DNA from: Oleispirillum sp963668495
GTDB taxonomy: Bacteria; Pseudomonadota; Alphaproteobacteria; Rhodospirillales; Rhodospirillaceae
Direction: 5' to 3'
Length of the DNA stretch: 64,000 nt
NCBI GenBank assembly: GCA_963668495.1
Contig: OY764545.1
Coordinates: forward strand, 2,294,001 to 2,358,000
Numbering within the stretch: position 1 is the first letter of the stretch; each line of letters opens with the position of its first letter. This document shows positions 43,366 to 51,371 of this stretch, one piece after another. A program made the position numbers and the translations under genes. A model generated the notes under the pieces. That model made no database searches and was not told the origin of the DNA. It was given only the letters and a program-made list of their open reading frames with translations.

Positions 43366-45430
43366 CGGTCCCCGTCCTCGAAGTCTCAGCCTCACCAACA
43401 ATTTCCAGCGTACAAGCTGCCATAGTCGGCGATGCACGGCTGATCGGATCGGTCATGTAATAATTGGAAATGCAGCTCATCAACGGCCCACAAGACGGGT
43501 CCAACGCCCCATTCTCGCCAAAGCTTCCCCACTCACCGGGTTGAGCCTCATCAAAGGTCTCAAAAGATGGGTAGGCCGATGTCAGATGGTTACGCAGTTC
43601 TGCCAACGAATTGAACGGCAGCGTTTTCCCCAAACGTTCGGACAAGGCACGAAGGATTTTCCAGTCTTCCTTAGCCTCGCCGGGCGGCAAAACAGCGACC
43701 TGAGTACGCTGCACGCGGCCTTCCATATTGACGTAAGTCGCAGATTTTTCCGTATAGGCAGCACCGGGCAAAATGATATCTGCAACCTGCGCCCCAACGT
43801 CACCATGGTGACCCTGATAAACAACAAATGCAGAATCGAGGCTGTTGGTTTCAATCTGATCTGCACCAAGAAGGAAGACAGCCTTGATATCCCCTTGTTT
43901 AGCCGCTTTCAGAATGCCTTGAGTGGAGTAACCGTTATCAGCCGGAACAAAACCAAGGGCCAAACCACCGACCCGTGAGGCCGCCGTCTGCAACACGTTA
44001 AATCCGTTCCATTCGTCCGAGATCATTCCGGTTTTTTCAGCCAAATACCGGAGCGCACCCAAAATCCGGGCCCCATCATCCCGTGCAAGAGCCCCATTCC
44101 CGACGATGACCATGGGACGCTCTGCAGCTTTCAACGTTTCAAAGAACGGGTGCTGACCATTGACCAGTGACTGCACTACGTCAATGTCATCACCGAGATA
44201 GTCATGCTTGTAAGTCAGATCCGTTGCAGGACCAATGTGTGCGACTTTCAAATCGCCCTTCAAGTACCGCTTCCGAATCCGGGCATTTAGCACCGGAGAC
44301 TCAATACGGGGATTTGAACCGACGATCAAAATCGCATCCGCATCGTCAATCCCGGCAACAGTGGAATTGAAACGATAGGATGCAGAAATTTTCGGGTCAC
44401 TTGCTGCGCCGTCTTGGCGACAGTCCAGATGCGGTGACTGCAATGACTGCATCAACAATTTCAGGGCATACAGTGCTTCCACATCGGCCTGATCACCGGC
44501 AATTGCAGCAATTTCATGCCCTTGCAACTGTACCAGTTTGCCTTCAATTGCGGCGAATACCTCGGTCCATGTGGCCTGCTGCATGACACCGTTTTTACGC
44601 ATGAACGGACGATCCAAACGGCGTTTGGCAAGTCCATCACAGGCAAATCGGCTTTTATCACCAATCCACTCTTCGTTGACGTCTTCGTGCAAACGCGGCT
44701 GAATACGCAGCACTGCACTGCCGCGAGAATCGATTCGGATGTTGGCACCAAGACCGTCGAACACATCAATGGAATTGGTTTTGGTCAATTCCCATGGGCG
44801 AGCGGTATTGGCATAGGGCTTGGAGGTCAGGGCACCAACCGGGCACAGATCCACAAGGTTACCGGAAAGCTCAGAGGTCAAGGAATGCTGAACGTACGTC
44901 GTAATTTCCGCATGTTCACCGCGATTAACCATCCCCAGTTCTGGAACCCCGGCAATCTCGGTCATGAAACGGACACAGCGGGTACAATGGATGCAGCGCG
45001 TCATTGCCGTGCGGATCAATGGACCGAAATCCTTAAAAGAAACAGCCCGTTTTTCGTGGTCATAACGCCCACGATCATTGCCATAAGCAACGGCCTGATC
45101 TTGCAAATCGCACTCACCCCCCTGATCACAGATCGGACAATCCAACGGGTGATTAATCAACAACAGTTCCATAACGTTCTTGCGTGCCTGCAAGGCCGAT
45201 TCGGACTGGGTCTTGACCACCATACCTTCCCCGACGGGCATCGCACAGGACGCCACGGGTTTCGGCATTTTTTCAATCTCCACGAGACACATACGGCAGT
45301 TCGCAGCCACCGGCAGGCGTTCGTGATAGCAAAAGCGCGGGATTTCAATTCCCAATTCTTCCGCTGCCTGAAGAACTGACGTTCCTGCCGGAACTTCAAC
45401 CTCCAAACCATCAATCGTTAACTTCGGCAT
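43358..45430 (-). CDS. nuoG: NADH-quinone oxidoreductase subunit G
   Basis: NuoG is the largest peripheral subunit. In order it has a [2Fe-2S] domain (CYHERLPVAANCRMC, then ASCAMPVGEGM), the His/Cys-ligated cluster region HPLDCPICDQGGECDLQDQA, the [4Fe-4S] motif CIHCTRCVRFM, and a molybdopterin-oxidoreductase-like body. The 690-residue length is typical of alphaproteobacteria and mitochondria, shorter than the E. coli form. It starts nine bases after nuoF. Confidence 0.97.
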   Translation of the reverse strand: MPKLTIDGLEVEVPAGTSVLQAAEELGIEIPRFCYHERLPVAANCRMCLVEIEKMPKPVASCAMPVGEGMVVKTQSESALQARKNVMELLLINHPLDCPICDQGGECDLQDQAVAYGNDRGRYDHEKRAVSFKDFGPLIRTAMTRCIHCTRCVRFMTEIAGVPELGMVNRGEHAEITTYVQHSLTSELSGNLVDLCPVGALTSKPYANTARPWELTKTNSIDVFDGLGANIRIDSRGSAVLRIQPRLHEDVNEEWIGDKSRFACDGLAKRRLDRPFMRKNGVMQQATWTEVFAAIEGKLVQLQGHEIAAIAGDQADVEALYALKLLMQSLQSPHLDCRQDGAASDPKISASYRFNSTVAGIDDADAILIVGSNPRIESPVLNARIRKRYLKGDLKVAHIGPATDLTYKHDYLGDDIDVVQSLVNGQHPFFETLKAAERPMVIVGNGALARDDGARILGALRYLAEKTGMISDEWNGFNVLQTAASRVGGLALGFVPADNGYSTQGILKAAKQGDIKAVFLLGADQIETNSLDSAFVVYQGHHGDVGAQVADIILPGAAYTEKSATYVNMEGRVQRTQVAVLPPGEAKEDWKILRALSERLGKTLPFNSLAELRNHLTSAYPSFETFDEAQPGEWGSFGENGALDPSCGPLMSCISNYYMTDPISRASPTMAACTLEIVGEAETSRTGTDG

Positions 45431-45439
45431 GCCTGCCTC

Positions 45440-46726
45440 CTACGCCGCGCGGGTTTTAGCGTCCGCCCGGCGGTCCGCGATACGTTTTTCCATTTCCGGC
45501 CGGAAATGCCGGAACAATCCCTGAATAGGCCAAGCGGCAGCATCACCAAGAGCACAAATGGTGTGCCCTTCAATCTGACGAGTGACTTCCAGCAAACGGT
45601 CGATTTCATCAACGCTGGCTTGACCTTTTTCCATGCGAACCATGGTCCGCCACAGCCATCCCGTCCCTTCACGGCAAGGTGTGCACTGTCCACAGCTTTC
45701 ATGCATATAAAAACGGGCCAACCGGGTAATCGCCACCATCAAGTCCGCAGACTTATCCATCACGATCACGGCAGCCGTACCCAAGCCTGATTTCTGGTCG
45801 CGCAGGCTGTCAAAATCCATATGAACATCATCGCAAACGGATTTCGGCAGCATGGGAGTCGATGAACCACCGGGAATGATTGCCAGCAAATTGTCCCAGC
45901 CCCCGCGAACGCCACCGGCATGCTTTTCGATCAGCTCTTTCAGCGGGATGCCCATTTCCTCTTCCACATTGCACGGCGTGTTCACATGCCCTGAAATACA
46001 GAAGACCTTCGTGCCATTGTTGTTGTCCGGGCCAAGAGCGGCAAACCACTCCCCGCCACGACGCAAAATCGTCGGGGCATTGGCGATGGTTTCCACGTTG
46101 TTCACCGTGGTCGGGCAACCGAAAACACCAACCCCAGCAGGAAATGGCGGTTTGGCCCGCGGTTGACCTTTTTTGCCTTCAATACTTTGGATCAGTGCGC
46201 TTTCTTCACCACAGATGTAAGCACCCATGCCGCGATGGATAAAGACATCCATGTCCCATCCGCTGCCACAGGCATTTTTGCCCAAAAGACCAGCTTCATA
46301 TGCTTCATCAATTGCGGCCTGCAACACCATGGTTTCATTGTAATATTCACCACGGACATAGATATAGGCCGTATGCGCACCAATAGCGAACCCGGCAAGC
46401 AAGCATCCTTCAATCAGCTTATGCGGTTCATGGCGCAAAATGTCCCGGTCTTTACAGGTTCCCGGTTCGCCTTCATCCGCATTGACCACAAGGTAATGGG
46501 GCAAGGCACTTTCCTTGGGCATAAAGGACCACTTCACACCAGCAGGGAAACCCGCACCACCACGACCACGCAGCCCGGCAGTTTTCATTTCATCAATGAC
46601 CCAATCCCGGCCTTTAGCCAAGATATCCTTGGTCCCGTCCCAATCGCCGCGTTTCTGGGCATGTTTCAGGTCCCAAGACTGAAAGCCATAAAGGTTGGTA
46701 TAGATGCGATCTTCATCCCGCAGCAT
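45440..46726 (-). CDS. nuoF: NADH-quinone oxidoreductase subunit F
   Basis: NuoF binds NADH, FMN and cluster N3. The 428 residues contain the NADH/FMN motif GLRGRGGAGFPAGVKWSFMP in part, the acidic NADEGEPGTCKDRDI segment, and the cluster ligands ESCGQCTPCREGTGW plus a later cysteine in HTICALGDAAAWP. The ATG overlaps the nuoE stop by one base (TAATG). Confidence 0.97.
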   Translation of the reverse strand: MLRDEDRIYTNLYGFQSWDLKHAQKRGDWDGTKDILAKGRDWVIDEMKTAGLRGRGGAGFPAGVKWSFMPKESALPHYLVVNADEGEPGTCKDRDILRHEPHKLIEGCLLAGFAIGAHTAYIYVRGEYYNETMVLQAAIDEAYEAGLLGKNACGSGWDMDVFIHRGMGAYICGEESALIQSIEGKKGQPRAKPPFPAGVGVFGCPTTVNNVETIANAPTILRRGGEWFAALGPDNNNGTKVFCISGHVNTPCNVEEEMGIPLKELIEKHAGGVRGGWDNLLAIIPGGSSTPMLPKSVCDDVHMDFDSLRDQKSGLGTAAVIVMDKSADLMVAITRLARFYMHESCGQCTPCREGTGWLWRTMVRMEKGQASVDEIDRLLEVTRQIEGHTICALGDAAAWPIQGLFRHFRPEMEKRIADRRADAKTRAA

Positions 46727-47376
46727 TACACAGACTCCTTATCGGCTTTAAATTGACGATCTGTTGGCACATGATCCTTCAGAGTCGTTGCTCCCTTGCA
46801 TGGGCAAGACCCCTGACGTCCCGTTTGTGAGCCAATCGGCGGCTTTTCGCCACGCAACAAAGCCTCAAGCACGGCCTTTGCGGTTTCGTAGGTCAAATCT
46901 TCATAGAGATCATCGTTGATCTGCATAACCGGGGCATTCACACAGGCTCCAAGGCATTCGACCTCTGCCAGTGTTGCCCGACCATCCGCGCTCATGCCGG
47001 ACTCCACGCCCAAGACATCACGGGCCGCACGCATAATTTCAGGTGCCCCACGCAGCCAACACGTAATGTTGGTACACACCTGAACATGGAATTCACCAAC
47101 CGGTTTCAGGTTGTACATGGTGTAAAAGGTTGCAACTTCTAACACTTTGATCGGCGGCATGTCCAAAAGCTCCGCCACATGATCCATGGCTGCGCGCGGC
47201 AACCAACCATGCTGACGCTGGGCAATATCCAAAAGCGGCATAACCGCAGAGCGTTTGCGATCCGCAGGATAACGGGCCAGAACTTTCTGAATTTCCGCCT
47301 GACTTTCAGCGGAGAATTCAAAGCTATCCGGCTGTTCAACAGCATTCACTGAATGTGCATTTTCGGTATTGCTCAT
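46726..47376 (-). CDS. nuoE: NADH-quinone oxidoreductase subunit E
   Basis: NuoE holds the [2Fe-2S] cluster N1a. The cysteines are in CTNITCWLRGA and CLGACVNAPVMQ. The 216 residues include a polar C-terminal extension after about residue 180 (SQTGRQGSCPCKGATTLKDH) with extra cysteines, as in other alphaproteobacteria. Overlaps with nuoD (ATGA) and nuoF (TAATG) show tight coupling. Confidence 0.96.
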   Translation of the reverse strand: MSNTENAHSVNAVEQPDSFEFSAESQAEIQKVLARYPADRKRSAVMPLLDIAQRQHGWLPRAAMDHVAELLDMPPIKVLEVATFYTMYNLKPVGEFHVQVCTNITCWLRGAPEIMRAARDVLGVESGMSADGRATLAEVECLGACVNAPVMQINDDLYEDLTYETAKAVLEALLRGEKPPIGSQTGRQGSCPCKGATTLKDHVPTDRQFKADKESV

Positions 47377-48551
47377 CGGTCAATCTCACCAAACACAATG
47401 TCCAAGGAGCCAATGATGGCTGTGATATCCGCCAGCATGTGACCCTTTGCCAAAAGATCCATTGCCTGCAAATGGGCAAAACCCGGCGCGCGAATGTGGC
47501 AGCGGTACGGACGATTGGTCCCATCACCGACCAAATAGACCGCAAATTCACCTTTCGGCGCTTCGACTGCGGTATAGGTTTCCCCTTCCGGTACGTGAAA
47601 ACCTTCAGAAAAGACTTTGAAATGGTGGATCAAAGCTTCCATGGATTGCTTCATATCGGCACGACGCGGCGGTGCAATTTTATGATTGTCGACCATAACC
47701 TGACCGGACGGCATTTTTGCGACACATTGCCGGATCAAATGCACGGATTGACGCATTTCCTCGACACGAACCAAATATCGGTCAAAGCAGTCGCCATTTT
47801 TGCCAATCGGAATATCGAATTCCAAATCCGCATAACATTCATAAGGCTGCGATTTCCGCAAATCCCACGGCACACCGGAGGCCCGCAAACAAGGGCCGGA
47901 CAAGCCCCAATCCAAGGCTTCCTCTGTCTTCACGACACCGATATCGACGGTTCGTTGGCGGAAAATCCGGTTATCGGTCAGAAGAGACTCCATATCGACG
48001 ATGAAGTTCTCAACCTCAACACACCAGTTTGCCGTCTTTTCCAGAAGACCTTCCGGTAAATCTGCGGCAACGCCACCAACCCGGAAATAGTTTGCGTGCA
48101 TACGGGCGCCGCAAACGTTTTCATAAAGAGCCATGCCGTTTTCACGTACTTCAAAGCCCCACAGAATCGGCGTCATTGCACCCACATCCAACGCGTAAGA
48201 CGTCAGATTCAAGATGTGATTCAGAATACGGGAAATTTCAGAGAACATGACACGGATATAGCTGGCCCGCTCAGGAACCTTAATCCCCAGCAATTTTTCA
48301 GCAGCCAGCACAAAGGCGTGCTCCTGATTCATCGGAGCCACATAATCCAAGCGATCAAAGTACGGCACCGCCTGCATATAAGTTTTGTGCTCTATCAGCT
48401 TTTCCGTGCCACGATGCAAAAGGCCAATATGTGGATCGGCACGATCTACAACTTCGCCTTCCATTTCCAACACCAAACGCAAAACGCCGTGTGCCGCCGG
48501 GTGCTGAGGGCCAAAGTTGATCGTAAATTTATCAGAATGCGTGTCCGTCAT
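47373..48551 (-). CDS. nuoD: NADH-quinone oxidoreductase subunit D
   Basis: NuoD helps form the quinone pocket and derives from the NiFe-hydrogenase large subunit. The 392 residues contain INFGPQHPAAHGVLRLVLEM with the quinone-contact histidine, DPHIGLLHRGTEKLIE, and LDYVAPMNQEHAF. The nickel cysteines are absent as expected. The TGA overlaps nuoE. Confidence 0.97.
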   Translation of the reverse strand: MTDTHSDKFTINFGPQHPAAHGVLRLVLEMEGEVVDRADPHIGLLHRGTEKLIEHKTYMQAVPYFDRLDYVAPMNQEHAFVLAAEKLLGIKVPERASYIRVMFSEISRILNHILNLTSYALDVGAMTPILWGFEVRENGMALYENVCGARMHANYFRVGGVAADLPEGLLEKTANWCVEVENFIVDMESLLTDNRIFRQRTVDIGVVKTEEALDWGLSGPCLRASGVPWDLRKSQPYECYADLEFDIPIGKNGDCFDRYLVRVEEMRQSVHLIRQCVAKMPSGQVMVDNHKIAPPRRADMKQSMEALIHHFKVFSEGFHVPEGETYTAVEAPKGEFAVYLVGDGTNRPYRCHIRAPGFAHLQAMDLLAKGHMLADITAIIGSLDIVFGEIDR

Positions 48552-48563
48552 TGCCTCTGCCCC

Positions 48564-49214
48564 CTACTCTTGCTCGCCAGTGGCTTTTTCGTCACCGGGC
48601 AAAACTTTTTCAGCCTCTCGCAAGGCTGGACCCTGCCATGGGCTCAGATTGTCAAAAGTACGGAACTCCTGCGTCAGCTTAACCGGTTCGTACACCACCC
48701 GTTTTTGAGAATCGTCGTACCGTACTTCGACAAAACCGGTGAGCGGGAAATCCTTACGCAAAGGATGACCGTCAAAGCCATAATCCGTCAGAATTCGGCG
48801 CAGATCAGGATTGCCATCGAACAAAATGCCATACATGTCATAGGTTTCACGCTCAAACCAACCCGCGGAAGAGAACAAGCCGACAACAGATGGAACCAAA
48901 TCCCCATCGTTCACCGCAACTTTCAGACGGATGCGCAAATTATGTTTCATGGATAACAGGTTATAAACGACCTCAAACCGCTTTTCGCGACCGGGCCAGT
49001 CAACGCCACAGATATCCAATAACGTCTTGAATAAGCATGCCCCATCGTCACGCAGGAAGGTCAACAACTGCAACAGATGGTGCGGCGTAACAGATACCAC
49101 CAACTCGTCACGTTCCATCCCGATGGTTTTGATGTAATCACCGACCAAGGCGTCAAGATGATCTGCCAAATCCAAATGGGCAGCGCGGTGATTTTCAATG
49201 TATTCGTCAGTCAT
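48564..49214 (-). CDS. nuoC: NADH-quinone oxidoreductase subunit C
   Basis: NuoC is a structural subunit of the peripheral arm. The 216 residues include DICGVDWPGREKRFEVVYNLLS and the signature RETYDMYGILFDGNPDLRRILTDYGFDGHPLRKDFPLTGF in pieces. NuoC and NuoD are separate genes here, unlike the E. coli fusion. It lies 39 bases after nuoB. Confidence 0.97.
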   Translation of the reverse strand: MTDEYIENHRAAHLDLADHLDALVGDYIKTIGMERDELVVSVTPHHLLQLLTFLRDDGACLFKTLLDICGVDWPGREKRFEVVYNLLSMKHNLRIRLKVAVNDGDLVPSVVGLFSSAGWFERETYDMYGILFDGNPDLRRILTDYGFDGHPLRKDFPLTGFVEVRYDDSQKRVVYEPVKLTQEFRTFDNLSPWQGPALREAEKVLPGDEKATGEQE

Positions 49215-49253
49215 GGCAATTCCGGTACATAAATCAGTGAGCGACAGTCCAAC

Positions 49254-49811
49254 CTAACGAGACAGCGTTCTGGTGCGACGGATTTTCTTTTGCAACTGCA
49301 AAATCCCGTACAGCAAGGCTTCCGCCGTAGGCGGACACCCCGGCACGTAAATATCGACAGGGACAACACGGTCGCAGCCGCGAACAACTGAGTAGGAATG
49401 GTGGTAATACCCACCACCGTTTGCGCACGACCCCATAGAGATCACCCAGCGCGGCTCTGCCATTTGGTCGTAAACCTTACGCAATGCAGGAGCCATTTTG
49501 TTGGTCAACGTTCCGGCGACAATCATCACATCAGCCTGACGCGGACTGGGACGAAACACAACGCCAAGGCGGTCCAAATCGTAGCGGGATACGCCGGTAT
49601 GAATCATCTCGATCGCGCAACAGGCCAGACCAAAGGTCATCGGCCACAACGAGCCCGTACGCCCCCAATTCAAAAGATCATCCAGCTTTGCCAAAACAAA
49701 GCCGCCATTGGCGACATCATCAGCAACTAGGCCCAACATCTCGTCTTGGGTCATACCATCCGGGATTTTCGGCATGTTCATACCATTTTGCGCATTCATG
49801 GGGTGCGACAT
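49254..49811 (-). CDS. nuoB: NADH-quinone oxidoreductase subunit B
   Basis: NuoB carries cluster N2, the last electron carrier before quinone. The tandem cysteines in FGLACCAIEMIH and the ligands in MGSCANGGG and VPGCPPTAEALLYG are all kept. The ATG at 49809-49811 gives 185 residues, follows the nuoA stop by four bases and has GGGAG before it. Longer frames to 49862 would run into nuoA. Confidence 0.97.
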   Translation of the reverse strand: MSHPMNAQNGMNMPKIPDGMTQDEMLGLVADDVANGGFVLAKLDDLLNWGRTGSLWPMTFGLACCAIEMIHTGVSRYDLDRLGVVFRPSPRQADVMIVAGTLTNKMAPALRKVYDQMAEPRWVISMGSCANGGGYYHHSYSVVRGCDRVVPVDIYVPGCPPTAEALLYGILQLQKKIRRTRTLSR

Positions 49812-49815
49812 GTGA

Positions 49816-50181
49816 TTACTCCCAATCCAAAGCGCCCTTGCGCCACTCGTAAACAAAACCAACCGTCAGAACGCCAAGGAAGATCAGCATGGAAACAAGG
49901 CCAAACACCCCAACTTTGTTCAGAACAATGGACCACGGGAACAGGAATGCGGCTTCCAGATCAAAGATAATAAACAGAATGGCAACCAGATAGAATCTGA
50001 CGTCAAAACGCGCCCGTGCATCATTAAACGCTTCAAAACCACACTCATAGGCGGTCTCTTTTTCCGCATCCGGATTCTGACGTGCAACGATTAAGGAAGA
50101 AATTACCATCATAATCGCCATGCCTAAGGCAACAGCGAGAAAAACCAAAATCGGCAAATAATCGTTTAGCATCACATTCAT
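49816..50181 (-). CDS. nuoA: NADH-quinone oxidoreductase subunit A
   Basis: NuoA is a three-helix membrane subunit and the first gene of the operon. The 121 residues contain the family core EKETAYECGFEAFNDARARFDVRFYLVAILFIIFDLEAAFLFPW in pieces, with the conserved acidic residues in the second helix. I use the ATG at 50179-50181 (MNVMLNDYLPILV), preceded by AGAGGG. The frame upstream to 50307 is open but unlike the family. Confidence 0.96.
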   Translation of the reverse strand: MNVMLNDYLPILVFLAVALGMAIMMVISSLIVARQNPDAEKETAYECGFEAFNDARARFDVRFYLVAILFIIFDLEAAFLFPWSIVLNKVGVFGLVSMLIFLGVLTVGFVYEWRKGALDWE

Positions 50182-50207
50182 GTGCAAACCCTCTGCTTCA
50201 CCGGAAA

Positions 50208-50225
50208 ACCACTCCAAAGAGTGGT
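50208..50225 (-). promoter_or_regulatory. Hairpin in nuoA 5' leader
   Basis: ACCACTC (50208-50214) and GAGTGGT (50219-50225) form a perfect 7-base stem with a 4-base loop, 26 bases before the nuoA ATG. On the minus strand it is followed by TTTT and then CC, so it could be a weak attenuator or a 5' stabilising hairpin for the long nuo message. Confidence 0.45.
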
Positions 50226-50341
50226 AAAAGAGACAGAACCGACCACATAGATCGTCATTCAGGTCGAGCTGCCTGAACACCCCCAGAAAGCCAAGCCCCA
50301 AAAACATGACTTTCGTCGTAGCCAGCTAAAATAACCCAAGC

Positions 50342-50370
50342 ATGTAATCCCGCAAAGCCCTCAATGTCAA
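50342..50370 (-). promoter_or_regulatory. Candidate nuo promoter, proximal
   Basis: A perfect TTGACA on the minus strand (50370-50365) is followed after 17 bases by TTACAT (50347-50342). The -10 is weak. Transcription would begin about 155 bases before nuoA. Confidence 0.4.
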
Positions 50371-50453
50371 GAAAAGCATAGGTTTAAGCGCAAGCATCTG
50401 AAAATATGCAAACCAAACAGACATAAAAAAACATGCTTTTGCACCCAATACCG

Positions 50454-50482
50454 GATATATCCTTGGTCATAAGACCAAGCAA
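50454..50482 (-). promoter_or_regulatory. Candidate nuo promoter, distal, with palindrome in the spacer
   Basis: TTGCTT (50482-50477) and TATATC (50459-50454) are 17 bases apart on the minus strand. A perfect palindrome, CTTGGTC-ATAA-GACCAAG (plus strand 50462-50479), fills most of the spacer, the place where a repressor or MerR-like activator would bind. The palindrome is certain, its role is not. Confidence 0.4.
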
Positions 50483-50580
50483 CATAACAAGAAAAAGGCA
50501 ACAGCCTGCCCATTGAGATAGAAAAGAAATTTCTATTTTCAATGCAAAGGTGAGTAGCAGCCTCACGAAGCATCCATCAT

Positions 50581-50615
50581 AAAAAAAAGCCACCTGCATC
50601 TGCAGATGGCTTTTT
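50581..50615. terminator. Intrinsic terminator after tRNA-Val
   Basis: A strong stem (GCCACCTGC with GCAGATGGC, one G-T pair) is flanked by eight A residues on the left and TTTTT on the right. On the minus strand it follows tRNA-Val by about 20 bases and is followed by a run of eight T. It works in either direction. Confidence 0.9.
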
Positions 50616-50634
50616 CGTGCCGTAGCACTGAATA

Positions 50635-50710
50635 TGGTGGGCGGTGACGGGTTCGAACCGCCGACCTACTGGGTGTAAACCAGTTGCTCTCCCAGCTGAG
50701 CTAACCGCCC
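50635..50710 (-). tRNA. tRNA-Val (anticodon UAC)
   Basis: Read on the minus strand, the 76-base gene starts GGGCGGTTAGCTCAGCTGGG and ends with encoded CCA (50635-50637). The D-loop, the TTCGAACC T-arm and the seven-base acceptor stem all pair. The anticodon loop is TTTACAC, giving anticodon TAC (plus strand 50675-50677), which reads valine GUN codons. A terminator follows. Confidence 0.97.
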
Positions 50711-50781
50711 TTATCTCTTCATCTTTATGATAAAGAGACCGACCCGATTGGGGCCTCAAATTCTGTGAACGAGGTTCTACC

Positions 50782-51054
50782 CTAGTTCACTGCATCTTTC
50801 AAGCCTTTTCCGGCTTTAAATTTCGGCTGCTTGGAAGCAGGAATAGCGATTTTCTCGCCAGTACGCGGATTACGCCCTTCAGTAGCGGCACGTTCTGCCA
50901 CACTAAAGGTACCAAAACCAACCAAACGCACTTCATCATTTTTTTGAAGAGACTCAGTAATCGCTTGGAAAACAGCATCGACTGCTTTGGCAGCATCAGC
51001 TTTAGACAATTCAGCATGTGCCGCAACTGCAGCAACGAGATCATTCTTATTCAC
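50782..51054 (-). CDS. hupB: Histone-like DNA-binding protein HU
   Basis: HU bends and compacts DNA. I use the GTG at 51052-51054, which has GAGGGG upstream and gives the standard 90-residue protein beginning NKNDLVAAVAAHAELSKADA. The DNA arm is GFGTFSVAERAATEGRNPRTGEKI in pieces, ending KFKAGKGLKDAVN. The reading frame is open for 57 more codons upstream (to 51225), but those residues do not look like HU. It lies between lon and tRNA-Val, as is common in alphaproteobacteria. Confidence 0.95.
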   Translation of the reverse strand: MNKNDLVAAVAAHAELSKADAAKAVDAVFQAITESLQKNDEVRLVGFGTFSVAERAATEGRNPRTGEKIAIPASKQPKFKAGKGLKDAVN

Positions 51055-51296
51055 GGCAAGACCCCTCGTGTTAGACCCAAAAGAATATTGGACGTAGTAA
51101 ACAAATCGATCAACCCGACGGCGCGCAGTGTAAAACGCATTTGCAAACGCCGTCAACGGAAGAAGCGCAGTTTTCCTTACATTTGCAGGCTTGACAGATG
51201 CCTGAAACTTGATTTTAGAAAGCACTACCCCGGTGGAAAGTGACCACCGTCACATAATGCAATAAAAGTAAAAAAACAATCCACAATATAAACATC
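51055..51296. other. hupB upstream region
   Basis: Apart from the promoter candidate at 51127-51156, I see a small stem CGGTGG-AAAGTGA-CCACCG (51231-51249) and A/T-rich sequence toward the lon terminator. No gene is evident; the open frame in line with hupB is probably not translated. Confidence 0.45.
51127..51156 (-). promoter_or_regulatory. Candidate hupB promoter
   Basis: TTGACG (51156-51151) and TACACT (51132-51127) are 18 bases apart on the minus strand, giving a leader of about 65 bases before the hupB GTG. A second possible pair, TTGATC and CAATAT, lies closer to the gene. Confidence 0.45.
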
Positions 51297-51347
51297 AAAA
51301 AAAACAGAAATAAACCGATGCATATTTATAGTTAAAATATGCATCGG
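51297..51347 (-). terminator. Intrinsic terminator after lon
   Basis: CCGATGCATATTT (51315-51327) and AAATATGCATCGG (51335-51347) form a perfect 13-base stem with a 7-base loop, 24 bases after the lon stop. On the minus strand it is followed by T-rich sequence including eight consecutive T (plus-strand A run 51297-51304). Confidence 0.9.
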
Positions 51348-51371
51348 CCTAATAAATCTGGATATCGGCTA

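Larger units (their letters stand above)
50182..50580. other. AT-rich leader and promoter region of the nuo operon
   Basis: No gene is visible in this stretch. It holds two candidate minus-strand promoters (50342-50370 and 50454-50482), a 7-base hairpin in the nuoA leader, and further small stems: ATAGAAA with TTTCTAT near 50520 and GTGAG with CTCAC near 50555. An A/T-rich block lies between 50330 and 50580. The stems read equally on the plus strand and end at the tRNA-Val terminator, so a plus-strand small RNA is possible, but I see no clear promoter for one. Confidence 0.5.

Noticed and set aside
50182..50580. Plus-strand small RNA formed by three successive stems ending at the tRNA-Val terminator
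   Set aside because: No plausible plus-strand promoter was found and the stems may serve the minus-strand nuo leader instead.
51055..51225. N-terminal extension of HU by 57 residues
   Set aside because: The GTG at 51054 has a good ribosome site and gives the exact family length; the extension is not HU-like and would cover the likely promoter.
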